Of a stretch of 64,000 bases of DNA, positions 32,303 through 40,719 are shown piece after piece. Every line of letters begins with the position of its first letter. Within the stretch, counting starts at the first letter, position 1. The notes under the pieces were generated by a model. It had not been told where the DNA came from and did no database searches. It was given only the letters and a program-made list of their open reading frames with translations. The translations under genes were made by a program, and so were the position numbers. Source of the DNA: Actinoplanes utahensis (GTDB lineage: Bacteria; Actinomycetota; Actinomycetes; Mycobacteriales; Micromonosporaceae); assembly GCF_016862455.1 (NCBI RefSeq), contig NZ_BOMZ01000036.1:62001-126000 (forward strand), given 5' to 3'.

Positions 32303-33577
32303 TCAGGGTGCCGCGTGCATGAGGAAACCGATGCGAGCGCCGCCCAGCGGGCTACGGTCGATGACGAGTTGACCGCGGACAGTCTCGGCGGCCCGGCGCA
32401 CGATGTCCAGACCCAGTCCGGTCGAGCCGGCGCCGCTGACGCCACGCTTGACCGCCGTCTCCGGATCCGGGATGCCGGGGCCGGCGTCGTCGACGAGCAG
32501 GCCGCTGGCCGAGACGCTGACCCGGAACGCGGTCCCGTCCGGGGTGTGCGAGAAGACGTTGCCGAGCAGGGCGTCCACCACCAGGATCACCTCGCTGGCC
32601 GGCATCGGGATGAACACCGGCTCGTTGCCGCCGACCACCTCCCAGGGCCGTTCCTGGTCCTCGGCGAGCACCGACCAGAACGCCAGCCGGTCGGCCAGCA
32701 CCTCGACCATGTCGCACTGCTGGGAGCCGCGTTTCTCGATGCTGCCCAGCCGGGCCCCGGTGATGATCGCTTCCAGCTCCTCGTCGAGCAGATCGCAGGC
32801 CTGCCGCATCCGTTCGGCGATCGGGCCGGGCGGCATCGCCTCCACGTCGAGACGCAGGCCGGTCAACGGCGTACGCAATCGGTGTGAGAGGTCCGCGGCC
32901 AGCTCCCGCTCGCGGTCCAGCAGCCGGCGCAGGTCGTCGGCCATGGTGTTGAAGGCGCTCGCCGCGTCGCGCAGTTCGCGCGGGCCGACCGGGGTGAGGC
33001 GCTCGTTGAGGTCGCCGCCGCCGAGCCGGCGGCTGGCCGCGGCGAGCTGGCGGGTGGCCCGGACCAGTTGGCTGCCGAGCCGGTCGGCGAACAGGGTCGA
33101 GCCGCCGACCAGCAGGATCGCGAGCCCGCCGAGGGCGAGCCAGGCGGTGCCGACACCGCGGCGGGTGTCCTCCCGCGGCACGAACACCTCGACCACGACG
33201 GTACGGCCGTCGGTGAGCACGGTCGGTTGCAGGTAGGCGACGCCGCCCTCGGCCTCGGCGGTCGCGGCCTGCCGGTCCTGCGCGGCCCGCCGCACCGTGG
33301 CCTCGGCCAGGTGAGTGGTGCCGATCGCGTCCTCGGCGGGCAGGTGGATGGCGAGCCGGCCGGCGCTGCCCGCGGCGGTGCTGGCCACCGCGTTGGTGAG
33401 GGTGACCGGGTCGCTGTTGACGCCGAGCACGGTGACCATCGAGGTGGCCTGCTGGCGGGCTTCGGCGATGGCCCGGTCGTAGGCGATCTGCCGGGTCGCC
33501 ACCGCCAGCGGCACCAGGAAGGCCAGCGCCACCATGGCGGTGATGGCCAGCGCCAGGCGGTTGAGCGCCCATCTCAT
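32303..33577 (-). CDS. Sensor histidine kinase
   Basis: 424 residues. TM1 at about 8-27, periplasmic sensor of about 110 residues, TM2 near 150-172, HAMP, dimerisation region with the H box LSHRLRTPLTGL, then HATPase with N box ALLGNVFSHTPDGTAF, VDDAGPGIPD and GSTGLGLDIVRRA. It overlaps the response-regulator gene by ATGA and would phosphorylate that protein. The signal is unknown. The adjoining LPMO operon is on the same strand downstream but has its own leader. Confidence 0.94.
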   Translation of the reverse strand: MRWALNRLALAITAMVALAFLVPLAVATRQIAYDRAIAEARQQATSMVTVLGVNSDPVTLTNAVASTAAGSAGRLAIHLPAEDAIGTTHLAEATVRRAAQDRQAATAEAEGGVAYLQPTVLTDGRTVVVEVFVPREDTRRGVGTAWLALGGLAILLVGGSTLFADRLGSQLVRATRQLAAASRRLGGGDLNERLTPVGPRELRDAASAFNTMADDLRRLLDRERELAADLSHRLRTPLTGLRLDVEAMPPGPIAERMRQACDLLDEELEAIITGARLGSIEKRGSQQCDMVEVLADRLAFWSVLAEDQERPWEVVGGNEPVFIPMPASEVILVVDALLGNVFSHTPDGTAFRVSVSASGLLVDDAGPGIPDPETAVKRGVSGAGSTGLGLDIVRRAAETVRGQLVIDRSPLGGARIGFLMHAAP

Positions 33578-34260
33578 CGTGGATCGACCATCATGACGCC
33601 TACTCCGCGGACGGTGTGCAGGTAGTGCGGTTTCGCGGCGGTCTCGCCGAGTTTGCGGCGCAGCCACGAGATGTGGACGTCGATGGTCTGCTCCTCGCCG
33701 ATCCGGGCCTGGTGCCACACCTGGTTCATCAGCTCGCGCCGGCTGATCACCTGACCGACCCGCTCGGCGAGGTACGCCAGGACGTCGAATTCGCGCCGGG
33801 TCAGTTGCAGCGGCTCACCGCGCAGCTCGACCCGGCGCTGCCTCGGCTTGATCACCAGGTCGCCGACGGTGATGGTGTTGGGCTGCTGTTCCTGGGTGGT
33901 CCGGGCCCGGCGCAGCACCGCCGAGATGCGGGCCAGGATGTGGCCACCGGAGAACGGCTTGGTCACGTAGTCGTCGGCGCCGGCGCTCAGCAGCGCGATG
34001 ATGTCCGCCTCGGACCGCCGGGCGGTGGCGACGATCACCGGCACGTCGGACACGGTCCGCATCATCCGCAGCGCGTCGGTGCCGTCGATGTCGGGCAGCC
34101 CGAGGTCGAGGATCACGAGGTCGGGCCGTTCCTGGGTGACGATCTTCAAAGCCTGGGCGGCCTGGCCGACGGGCCGGACCACATGCCCGGCATCGGTCAG
34201 CGCCCGCGTCAACGCGGCCGTGATGATGCGGTCGTCCTCGACCAACAGGATCATCGCCAT
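33574..34260 (-). CDS. OmpR-family response regulator
   Basis: 228 residues. Receiver domain: VEDD (acidic pocket), VILDLGLPDIDG with the phospho-acceptor Asp, and VTKPF. C-terminal winged helix: LTRREFDVLAYLAERVGQVI, then DVHISWLRRKLG and YLHTVRGVGV. ATG 34260 is preferred because a leaderless -10 box lies 7 bases upstream; an in-frame ATG 12 bases upstream would overlap that box. Partner of the downstream kinase. Confidence 0.94.
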   Translation of the reverse strand: MAMILLVEDDRIITAALTRALTDAGHVVRPVGQAAQALKIVTQERPDLVILDLGLPDIDGTDALRMMRTVSDVPVIVATARRSEADIIALLSAGADDYVTKPFSGGHILARISAVLRRARTTQEQQPNTITVGDLVIKPRQRRVELRGEPLQLTRREFDVLAYLAERVGQVISRRELMNQVWHQARIGEEQTIDVHISWLRRKLGETAAKPHYLHTVRGVGVMMVDPR

Positions 34261-34267
34261 GGCGACA

Positions 34268-34273
34268 ACCATA
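34268..34273 (-). promoter_or_regulatory. -10 box TATGGT of a leaderless promoter (response regulator)
   Basis: On the minus strand TATGGT, TGTCGCC (7 bases), ATG 34260. Confidence 0.55.
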
Positions 34274-34296
34274 GGACCTGGTGAGAGGATGGCTTC

Positions 34297-34911
34297 GTGC
34301 GATCTTCCAGGTGGGTGCCGGTGGCCGGCTGGTGTCTGGCCACCGCGACGAGCATCGTGCTCTCCTCGGTGGCGCTGTCGCCGGTGCTCAGCGCGGCCCG
34401 CGCCGAGTCGGGGGAACTGCCCGACATCGATTCGCTGCCGGCTCCCGCCGCGCTGGCCGAGACGAGCGAGACCCCGGCTCCGGCGGCCACCGCCCCGGTC
34501 CGGCCGACCCGTCCCACCGCCTCGTCCACGCCGTCGCGCACTCGGCCGCCCGCGGCGTCGAAACCGGCGACCACGACCACGATCACCGGCCCGGCGCCCA
34601 CGCCGACGAGGACCGTGACGACGAAGCCCGCGACCACCACCGAGGACGGCTGGACGGTGACCAGCAGTGACGGCGTGAAGACCTATGTGAAGTCGTTCAC
34701 CACGGACGGCGGCAGCGCGGTGATCCGGATGACCAGCGCGGGCCTGGTCTCCCTGGTCACGGCCACTCCGGCGGACGGTTACCGGGTGGCGAAGACCGGC
34801 TCCGACACGAACCTCGCGGTCTACTTCAACTCCACCGGCCGCAACTTCATCATCCACGCTCAGTGGTGGAACAGCGCTCCCCTGGTCGAGGTCAGCGAGG
34901 TCGGCGGCTGA
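34297..34911 (+). CDS. Secreted or membrane-anchored protein of unknown function
   Basis: 204 residues. N-terminal hydrophobic segment (about 8-33, AGWCLATATSIVLSSVALSP) acts as signal peptide or anchor; then a Pro/Thr-rich linker (about 45-115) and a compact C-terminal domain (YVKSFTTDGGSAVIRM, LVSLVTATPADGYRV, LAVYFNSTGRNFIIHAQWW). GTG start; the divergent partner is the response-regulator gene, 36 bases away, suggesting that it may be a target of that two-component system. No family recognised. Confidence 0.7.
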   Translation: MRSSRWVPVAGWCLATATSIVLSSVALSPVLSAARAESGELPDIDSLPAPAALAETSETPAPAATAPVRPTRPTASSTPSRTRPPAASKPATTTTITGPAPTPTRTVTTKPATTTEDGWTVTSSDGVKTYVKSFTTDGGSAVIRMTSAGLVSLVTATPADGYRVAKTGSDTNLAVYFNSTGRNFIIHAQWWNSAPLVEVSEVGG

Positions 34912-35346
34912 GGATCCGGCTGGTCGTGGTCGTTGTCTCGCGGGCCGTGAGACAGCACCCACCACCAGCCGGGTGAAGCGAGCGCAAGGGTTTTCCCCGA
35001 TTCGGCGGGGGCCCGCGATGCCTAACGTCTCCCTCAAGTCATCCGGGTAACCGCCGGACGCCGCTCGTCACCCCCGGGCGGAGAAGGGACACCGCACCGA
35101 CCGGCGCCACCGCGGCGGCGTCGGCGAGGCGTTCCCACGACGCCGGATGATCTCCACGGACAGCCCGCAGTGCAAACCTGCCGACCGGCCCCACGAAGGA
35201 TCGGTCATCAGGGGTCGTTTCGGGACGCGCAGCCGATGTGCCGTCTCGAAACGATCACTAGCGGATCACGGTCGGCTGCCGAGGCTGCCCTTCAAGATCG
35301 GAGGCACCTATGGTTCCTCCTACATGTACGGACAGGAGGCCCCCCG
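34912..35346 (+). other. 435-base gap with a hairpin and a long bioY leader
   Basis: Directly after the previous stop, CCGGCTGGT (34916-34924) pairs with ACCAGCCGG (34964-34972), enclosing TGTCTC/GAGACA: a nested hairpin that may terminate transcription, though without T tract. A possible -10 box TAACGT lies at 35022-35027, which would give bioY a leader of about 310 bases. Several GC-rich stems can be drawn there. I could not fit a known riboswitch. Confidence 0.4.
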
Positions 35347-35958
35347 GTGACCTACAGCTTATTCGGCGTGACCCACGGGCGGGCCACCGGTGTGATGGCC
35401 GATGTCTGGGGCCGCTCCGCCGTCCGTGACGTGATCCTGACCCTGGGCGCGGCCGGCGCGGTCGGTCTCGCCGCACAGATCGCCGTCCCGGTTCCCGGTT
35501 CCCCGGTCCCGATCACCGGCCAGACCTTCGCGGTCCTGCTCGCCGGTGTCACCCTGGGCGCGACCCGCGGCGCCGCCGGCATGCTGATCTACATGGTGGC
35601 CGGTGTGCTCGGTGTCCCGTGGTTCGCCGCCGGTGCCTCCGGCTGGCCGACCGCGACCGCCGGGTACCTGATCGGGTTCGTGGTCGCGGCCGCCCTGATC
35701 GGCCAGCTCGCGGCCCTCGGCGCCGACCGCAGCCCGGCCCGCACGATCGGGTTGATGGCCGCCGGGAACGTGCTGATCTACCTGTTCGGTGTGCCGTGGC
35801 TGGCGTTCTCCACCGGGATGGACATGACCTCCGCGATCACCACCGGGCTGGCGCCGTACCTGGTCGGGGATGTGCTGAAGACCGCGCTGGCGGCTGCTCT
35901 CCTGCCGGGGGCCTGGGTGCTGATCGGCCGCCGTACCACCGAAGAGACCGAACGCTGA
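35347..35958 (+). CDS. bioY: Biotin transporter S component BioY
   Basis: 203 residues, about six membrane segments. The family signature PVPGSPVPITGQTFAVLLAG lies near residue 50, then ATRGAAGMLIYMVAGVLGVPWFA and GYLIGF. BioY binds biotin in the membrane and works alone or with the ECF ATPases BioM and BioN; neither is in the window. GTG start with AGGAGG 7 bases upstream. The long leader may hold regulation. Confidence 0.94.
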   Translation: MTYSLFGVTHGRATGVMADVWGRSAVRDVILTLGAAGAVGLAAQIAVPVPGSPVPITGQTFAVLLAGVTLGATRGAAGMLIYMVAGVLGVPWFAAGASGWPTATAGYLIGFVVAAALIGQLAALGADRSPARTIGLMAAGNVLIYLFGVPWLAFSTGMDMTSAITTGLAPYLVGDVLKTALAAALLPGAWVLIGRRTTEETER

Positions 35959-35996
35959 CCCGGCCGGGACCGCAACCGCACGGCCGGCGGCGAAAC

Positions 35997-36022
35997 CCAC
36001 AGGCTGTGCACACAGCCTGTGG
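35997..36022. terminator. Hairpin between bioY and the DUF2071 gene, with a DnaA-box match
   Basis: CCACAGGCTGTG and CACAGCCTGTGG form a perfect stem with a very short loop between convergent genes. TGTGGATAA at 36018-36026 is, on the minus strand, the consensus DnaA box TTATCCACA. A single site with no origin features around it. Confidence 0.6.
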
Positions 36023-36049
36023 ATAACTCGAACAGGTGTGCGAATTCGG

Positions 36050-36787
36050 TCAGCTGACCGCCCGCGGCAGGCCGACCAGCCGGGGCAGGCCGATCCGGGT
36101 CCGCACCCCGGGTGACGCGTGCACCAGCGGAGCGCCGTGCGGCGCCGGCAGCCCGGCCGCCGCCGTCAGGTCCTGCTGCAGGTCCAGGACATGCGCACGG
36201 TGCAGCACCCACGGCGGATGCCACACGTCGACGGTCATCAGCCGGCCGCCGACCACGGTGTAGAGCCGGTACTGGGTGGTCAGGTAGTGATCGATCCGGC
36301 CCAGTTCGGCGGCCGGGAACGGCGCACCGGTCCGGACCCGCAAGCGGTAACCGGCGCCGCGCGGCTCGTAGCGGCGGCTGCCCCGGTACTCGGTCACGTC
36401 GCCGTCGGTGCGCAGCGACATCCGGGCCCATCGGTACGGCAGGTTCAGGGTGGCCCGGGCGGTCACCACAGCCGGGAGCCGGGCGGCGTCCAGCGAGAAG
36501 AAGAAGATGCCGGCGCCGCCGTCCGGACCGCGGACATAGGTGCGCAGATTGGTCTCCGGGAACGCCGACAGCCAGGGCACCGGCGGCAGCCAGGGTGGGC
36601 GCACCCCCTCCATCAGGAACGGGAGCATGCCCACCCACACCTGGCCGTCCTCGGCGTCGGGGGTGAGACCCTCGGGGAGCAGCGGAGCGACCGCCTCGGC
36701 GGGATATCGCCAGTGCAGGAACGTCATCCGCCGCCAGGACTGGATCATCATGGCGGTGCGGATCTCCGCCATCGGGGCCGCGAGCAC
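36050..36787 (-). CDS. DUF2071 (YqjF-like) protein
   Basis: 245 residues. QSWRRMTFLHWRYPAEAV is the characteristic opening; LPEGLTPD, VWVGMLPFLMEGVR, ETNLRTYVRGPDG and GIFFFSLDA follow as in other DUF2071 proteins. Function unknown. A leaderless-type -10 box overlaps the stop of the upstream gene and supports GTG 36787 as start. It ends just before the convergent hairpin. Confidence 0.9.
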   Translation of the reverse strand: MLAAPMAEIRTAMMIQSWRRMTFLHWRYPAEAVAPLLPEGLTPDAEDGQVWVGMLPFLMEGVRPPWLPPVPWLSAFPETNLRTYVRGPDGGAGIFFFSLDAARLPAVVTARATLNLPYRWARMSLRTDGDVTEYRGSRRYEPRGAGYRLRVRTGAPFPAAELGRIDHYLTTQYRLYTVVGGRLMTVDVWHPPWVLHRAHVLDLQQDLTAAAGLPAPHGAPLVHASPGVRTRIGLPRLVGLPRAVS

Positions 36788-36793
36788 GCCTCC

Positions 36794-36799
36794 AGTCTA
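36794..36799 (-). promoter_or_regulatory. -10 box TAGACT of a leaderless promoter (DUF2071 gene)
   Basis: On the minus strand TAGACT, GGAGGC (6 bases), GTG 36787. The box includes the TAG stop of the roadblock-like gene. Confidence 0.5.
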
Positions 36800-37168
36800 G
36801 ATGTCCAGACTGCTTTCGATCCGCTTCAGCTGGTGGCGGGCCAGGGCGAGATTGGCGCGGTCCTTGTTCAGCGCCAGATAGAGGAACAGGCCCTGGCCGG
36901 ACCGCCCGGTCAGCGGCCGGAGCAGGTGATATTGGGTTTCCAGGGTGACCAGCACGTCCTCGATGTGCTCGTGCAGGCTCAGCATCTCCATCGTGCGCAG
37001 TTTCGCCCGGATCACCTCGGTATTGGCGGCCGCCGCCACCTGCAGGTCGAAATCGCGGGTCCCGCCGGCGATACCCAGCGCCATGCCGCTGGATCGGTCG
37101 ACGAGCGCGACGCCGATGGCGCCGTCGATCTGCATCGCGTCTTTCAGAGCCACGTCCATGTCCGGCAT
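36797..37168 (-). CDS. Roadblock/LC7-like small protein
   Basis: 123 residues. DAMQIDGAIGVALVDRSSGM, then RDFDLQVAAAANTEVIRAKL and VLVTLETQYHLLRPL follow the Roadblock/profilin-like order of helix, two strands, helix, three strands. GGAGG lies 10 bases upstream of the ATG. Similar lone roadblock proteins occur in Streptomyces next to regulators; no GTPase gene is adjacent here. Confidence 0.7.
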   Translation of the reverse strand: MPDMDVALKDAMQIDGAIGVALVDRSSGMALGIAGGTRDFDLQVAAAANTEVIRAKLRTMEMLSLHEHIEDVLVTLETQYHLLRPLTGRSGQGLFLYLALNKDRANLALARHQLKRIESSLDI

Positions 37169-37435
37169 CTCGGGGTGTCCTCCCACGTCGCTTCGGGTCT
37201 GAATCCGAGCGTGAACGACACCTGCCGGAACCGGTCGCACACATTGTCCGCCACGGTTTCCGGCCACCATGGGTTGATGTTTGGTGTAACGAGCCGATTG
37301 AAGATTTCCGCAACTCCGAAACTGCATCTCAACGCATTTCAAAAACCCATGACTTGATGGGTACGCCGTAACCGGGCTCGTGTCCACGCGGTTGGAGGGG
37401 TGGTAGAGCCGGGGTCTCGGCGGAGGGGACGCGAC

Positions 37436-37798
37436 GTGTCAGTGCCGCTGTACCAGGCGAAGGCGGAGATGTTCCGGACCCTCGGTCATCCGGTCCGGAT
37501 CCGGGTGCTGGAACTGCTCCAGAGCGGCCCGCGCCCGGTCCGCGACCTGCTCGCCGAGATCGACGTGGAGGCGTCGAACCTGTCCCAGCAGCTCGCCGTC
37601 CTGCGCCGGGCCGGAATCGTCACCTCGTTCCGCGACGGCGCCCTGGTCATGTACGCGTTGAGCACCCCGGACGTCGCCGACCTGCTGGCCGCCGGCCGCC
37701 GGATCCTGGGCGCGGTCCTCACCGACCGCGACGGCCTCCTGGTGGAACTCCGCGCCCAGGGAACCGGGCCCGGCGCGCGCAGCCGGTCGTCCTCGTAG
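37436..37798 (+). CDS. ArsR family transcriptional regulator
   Basis: 120 residues. KAEMFRTLGHPVRIRVLELL, then VRDLLAEIDVEASNLSQQLAVLRRAG is the ArsR winged helix; no metal-binding CxC motif is seen in the recognition helix, so it probably senses a non-metal signal or protein partner. GTG start with GGAGGGG 7 bases upstream. Divergent from the roadblock-like gene, with about 270 bases of AT-richer sequence between. Confidence 0.92.
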   Translation: MSVPLYQAKAEMFRTLGHPVRIRVLELLQSGPRPVRDLLAEIDVEASNLSQQLAVLRRAGIVTSFRDGALVMYALSTPDVADLLAAGRRILGAVLTDRDGLLVELRAQGTGPGARSRSSS

Positions 37799-37827
37799 AC
37801 ACCGGGCCGTTCGAGGATGCTCGCGGG

Positions 37828-39186
37828 TCAGGGCTGGACGAGCGATTCGCAGTCCTGGGTGGTGTCGAGGTCCCACCGGAAGCAGGTGTCGCCCTTCGGG
37901 ACCGCGATGTGGTCGCCGCCGTTCAGGTGATCGGCGGCTTGGTCGTTGCCGCCGTCGAGGGTGTCGTCACCGTCGTCGCCGTAGAGGTGGTCCTCGCCGC
38001 CGTTGCCGGTCAGCGTGTCGTTGCCGGGGCCGCCGTTGAGGAAGTCGGTGCCCGCGGTGCCGGTGAGCCGGTCGTCTCCGCTGCCACCGGTCAGGGTCTC
38101 GACGTCGACGGCGATGGTGTCACCCTCGCCGTCACCGCCGTCGTCGCCCTTGACACCGTCCGCGTCCGCGGTGACCGGCGACGTCCAGTAGCGGTAGTAG
38201 TCGACCCGATCGTTGTCGGCGCCGCCGGAGTAGTAGTCCGCGCCCTGCCCCTGCTTCTCCCCCGGGTTCTCGGCGGCGCTGGCGTCGATGACGTCGAAGC
38301 CGTCGCCCCCGAAGACCTGGTCGTTGCCGTTGTCGCCGGCCAGTTTGTCGTCGCCGGCAGCGCCCGAGAGGAGGTCGTCGCCGTAGTCGCCCCAGACCAG
38401 GTCGTTCCCCACGTCGCCGTACAGGCGGTCGTTGCCGTCCCCGCCGCGCAGGTAGTCGGTGCCGGGGCCGCCGCCGATGGCGTCGTCGCCGCCCTGCCCG
38501 AACAACTCGTCCGGGCCGTCCCCGCCGTAGATGACGTCGACGCCGTGGCTGCCGAAGACGGTGTCCTTGCCGGCGTCGCCCCAGATCTGGTTGACGCCGG
38601 TCCAGACCGCGACGTAATCGTCGCCGTTGCCGCCGTAGACCCGGTTCGACCCGGTCCAGGCCTCGATCCGGTCGTTGCCGTCACCGCCGGAGATCAGATC
38701 GTCGCCGTCGTGACCCCAGATGCCGTCGTTGCCGGCGCCGCCGTAGAGGGCGTCCGCTCCGGCGTCACCACCGAGCAGGTCGGCGGCCGTTCCGCCGCCG
38801 ATGCTGTCGTTGCCGGCGCCGCCACTGGCGTACATCGGCACGCCGGTCTTGTTGGTGATCGTGTCGTTGCCGTCGTAGGTGAGGACGATGACCTGGGTCG
38901 GGACCTTGGCCGGCGTGCACCGGACCACGGTGCTGTCCCCGGCGACCGCCCGGCAACCCGCGCCGGCCCGGATCGGGAACTGGTCGTCGATGACGACGGT
39001 GCTGCCGGAGCGGGTCACCACGATCCGGTTCTGCTTGCCGGCGGAGGCCGTGAACTGCACCTTCGTGGTCTGGGTCACGGACGCCACCCCGACCGGGGCG
39101 GCCTGTGCGGGCGCGGCCAGAGCGGTGGCGGAGACGGTGGCGAAGAGCGGCACCGCGACTCTGGGCAGCCATGCGGAACGGGACAA
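37828..39186 (-). CDS. Secreted RTX-type calcium-binding repeat protein
   Basis: 452 residues. TTG start with GGGGAGGG 6 bases upstream. Signal peptide about 1-30 (ends AAPAQAAP). From about residue 110 on, the protein is almost entirely hemolysin-type nonapeptide repeats GGxGxDxhx, for example GGAGNDSIGGGTAADLLGGD and SGGDGNDRIEAW; these wind a calcium-loaded beta roll. There is no toxin, lipase or protease domain, so it is probably a surface or matrix protein. It follows the pseudokinase gene by 44 bases on the same strand. Confidence 0.92.
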   Translation of the reverse strand: MSRSAWLPRVAVPLFATVSATALAAPAQAAPVGVASVTQTTKVQFTASAGKQNRIVVTRSGSTVVIDDQFPIRAGAGCRAVAGDSTVVRCTPAKVPTQVIVLTYDGNDTITNKTGVPMYASGGAGNDSIGGGTAADLLGGDAGADALYGGAGNDGIWGHDGDDLISGGDGNDRIEAWTGSNRVYGGNGDDYVAVWTGVNQIWGDAGKDTVFGSHGVDVIYGGDGPDELFGQGGDDAIGGGPGTDYLRGGDGNDRLYGDVGNDLVWGDYGDDLLSGAAGDDKLAGDNGNDQVFGGDGFDVIDASAAENPGEKQGQGADYYSGGADNDRVDYYRYWTSPVTADADGVKGDDGGDGEGDTIAVDVETLTGGSGDDRLTGTAGTDFLNGGPGNDTLTGNGGEDHLYGDDGDDTLDGGNDQAADHLNGGDHIAVPKGDTCFRWDLDTTQDCESLVQP

Positions 39187-39230
39187 CGTGGACCCTCCCC
39201 TGGGATCCGGCGGCCCCTGCGCCGCACGGT

Positions 39231-40082
39231 TCAGAGATCGTAGTTGGTCATCGATGTCTCACGCTGCCCCGGGCCGGGTGCTGTCGTCCGCTTCGGCTTG
39301 AGGACGGCTGCGAGGCTGGACAGCCAGCGCTTCCGCTCGTACACCGCGGGGGTCTGCTCCTCGGGCGCCGGCGCAGCCGGTGTGATCACGACCGGTCCCC
39401 GGACCTGCCGCAACCGGGCCGCGAACACCGCCATGCTGTCGATCGCCGGGACCGGCGTGAGCACCTCGTCGAGAAGCCCGGTCAGACCCGGCCAGAATGC
39501 GATGATCCGGTCGTCGTCCTCGCCCCGGCCCGGCCATGGCCCGCCGGTGAGCAGGCGGAACAGCACCGCCCCGAGATCGGTCACGTCCCCGCTGATCGTC
39601 GGCGCGGGCGTGCCGGCCGGGCGTGGCTCCATGAAGTCGCTGATCATCGGGATGCCGGTGGCGCTGACCAGCACCGACTCCAGCCGGATCCGGCCGTGCA
39701 CCATCGGCGGGCGCATCGCATGCGCCCAGGCCAGCGCGTCGGCCAGGGTGATCACCAGGTGCAGGGCTTCGGCCGGGGTGTGCGGCACGTCGGCGAGCGG
39801 GCTGCCGTCGATCAGGTCGAGGGCGAGCCAGGGGCGCCCGGTCGCGGTGATCCCACCGGCGCGGACCGGCACGATCGACGCGTTGCTGCCCAGTCCGACC
39901 GAGGCGGCGATGAAGGTGGCGAAGGCGGCCTCGTCGGCCCGGCCCGCCGCGAACCGGTGGTAGAGCTTGAGCACGGCCCACCGGCCGGCCCGGTCGTCCC
40001 ACGCCCGGTAGCGGTCGGCGTCCGGACCGGTCCCGATCCGTTCCAGGCGGCTGTAGCCGGCCGGGGTGTCGATGCCCGCCAC
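39231..40082 (-). CDS. Protein-kinase-like pseudokinase
   Basis: 283 residues with a Ser/Thr-kinase fold. Glycine loop IGTGPDADRYRAWD and the Lys of WAVLKLYH (K39) are kept, but the catalytic loop reads VHGRIRLESVL (129-137) instead of HRDxxxxN, so the catalytic Asp and Asn are missing, and DFG reads DFM (149-151). Asp168 of GDVTDLGAVLFRLLTGG fits subdomain IX. There is no membrane segment. Probably a catalytically dead scaffold. GTG start with GAGGGG 9 bases upstream. Likely co-transcribed with the RTX gene. Confidence 0.8.
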   Translation of the reverse strand: MAGIDTPAGYSRLERIGTGPDADRYRAWDDRAGRWAVLKLYHRFAAGRADEAAFATFIAASVGLGSNASIVPVRAGGITATGRPWLALDLIDGSPLADVPHTPAEALHLVITLADALAWAHAMRPPMVHGRIRLESVLVSATGIPMISDFMEPRPAGTPAPTISGDVTDLGAVLFRLLTGGPWPGRGEDDDRIIAFWPGLTGLLDEVLTPVPAIDSMAVFAARLRQVRGPVVITPAAPAPEEQTPAVYERKRWLSSLAAVLKPKRTTAPGPGQRETSMTNYDL

Positions 40083-40673
40083 TTGTCACCACCCCTCGAC
40101 GAAACTTCGGACTACGGATCTCACCGCAGGCGCACCGGCAGTGGCAACGGCCTCTCAGTCACCAAGATCAACCGAAGATCCTTGCAGGTCCCGGACGGGA
40201 AGACCGCCGGAGTCTGCCGGTGGTCCCCGTCACCGAGGTGGCCGCGGTCACGCACAGGTGCAGTATCTCGCGACCGGACCGCTCGTGGTAGCGGTGCACC
40301 GTGTCGGAGATCTGATGTGGACCGTCGGCCAGAGGGCCGGCGCACGGGAGACCGTCGCGCCGCCGGCCTGTGACAGGTCCTCGGCGGCGACGTGCGGGGC
40401 GGGTTTCCTGGACTTGCGGCATGGCCGATGTCACGCGCGACGAACAACTCGCCGCGCGGCGATCTCGTGGGCTTAGCCCGCCTCGGCGCGGCTCTGCGCG
40501 CCGCCGACGGCGGCCGCTCTGCCTGGATGGGCGAGCTCGCCCGCGACTGATGCTCTCCACGAGCGGCCGACCGGCGCGCCACGTGGGCGCAGAACCCTGA
40601 ACTACACGGACCGCTCCGGTCCCGCTGCCCCGCCCCGGGCCCCGGGCGTGATCCGCCCCCGAACGCGGGTGGG
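40083..40673. other. 590-base gap without a convincing gene
   Basis: No long frame with convincing codon bias. One small plus-strand frame, 40428-40550 (40 codons, ending RLGAALRAADGGRSAWMGEL then ARD), looks protein-like and contains a rare TTA codon, but has no ribosome binding site. It may be the remnant of a lost gene. The rest shows mixed frames and no repeats. Confidence 0.4.
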
Positions 40674-40705
40674 CCGGTCCGTGGGCATCGTCGACCACGG
40701 ACCGG
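40674..40705 (-). terminator. Terminator of the three-gene carbohydrate operon
   Basis: CCGGTCCGTGG and CCACGGACCGG form an 11-bp perfect stem with a 10-base loop, 15 bases after the stop of the operon's last gene. Confidence 0.65.
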
Positions 40706-40719
40706 AGTCTGTTACCCGA

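Noticed and set aside
34973..35346. c-di-AMP (ydaO) or cobalamin riboswitch before bioY
   Set aside because: Some short blocks look similar (for example CGGAG and GGACAG), but order and conserved loops do not fit.
35147..35350. 67-codon frame as leader peptide for bioY
   Set aside because: No ribosome binding site, and it runs into the bioY start in another frame without coding bias.
36119..37357. 412-codon plus-strand frame opposite the DUF2071 and roadblock-like genes
   Set aside because: It spans two real genes and their gap in antisense, and no part is family-like.
40168..40698. 176-codon minus-strand frame in the gap after the pseudokinase gene
   Set aside because: Arg-rich, no structure, and runs through the operon terminator.
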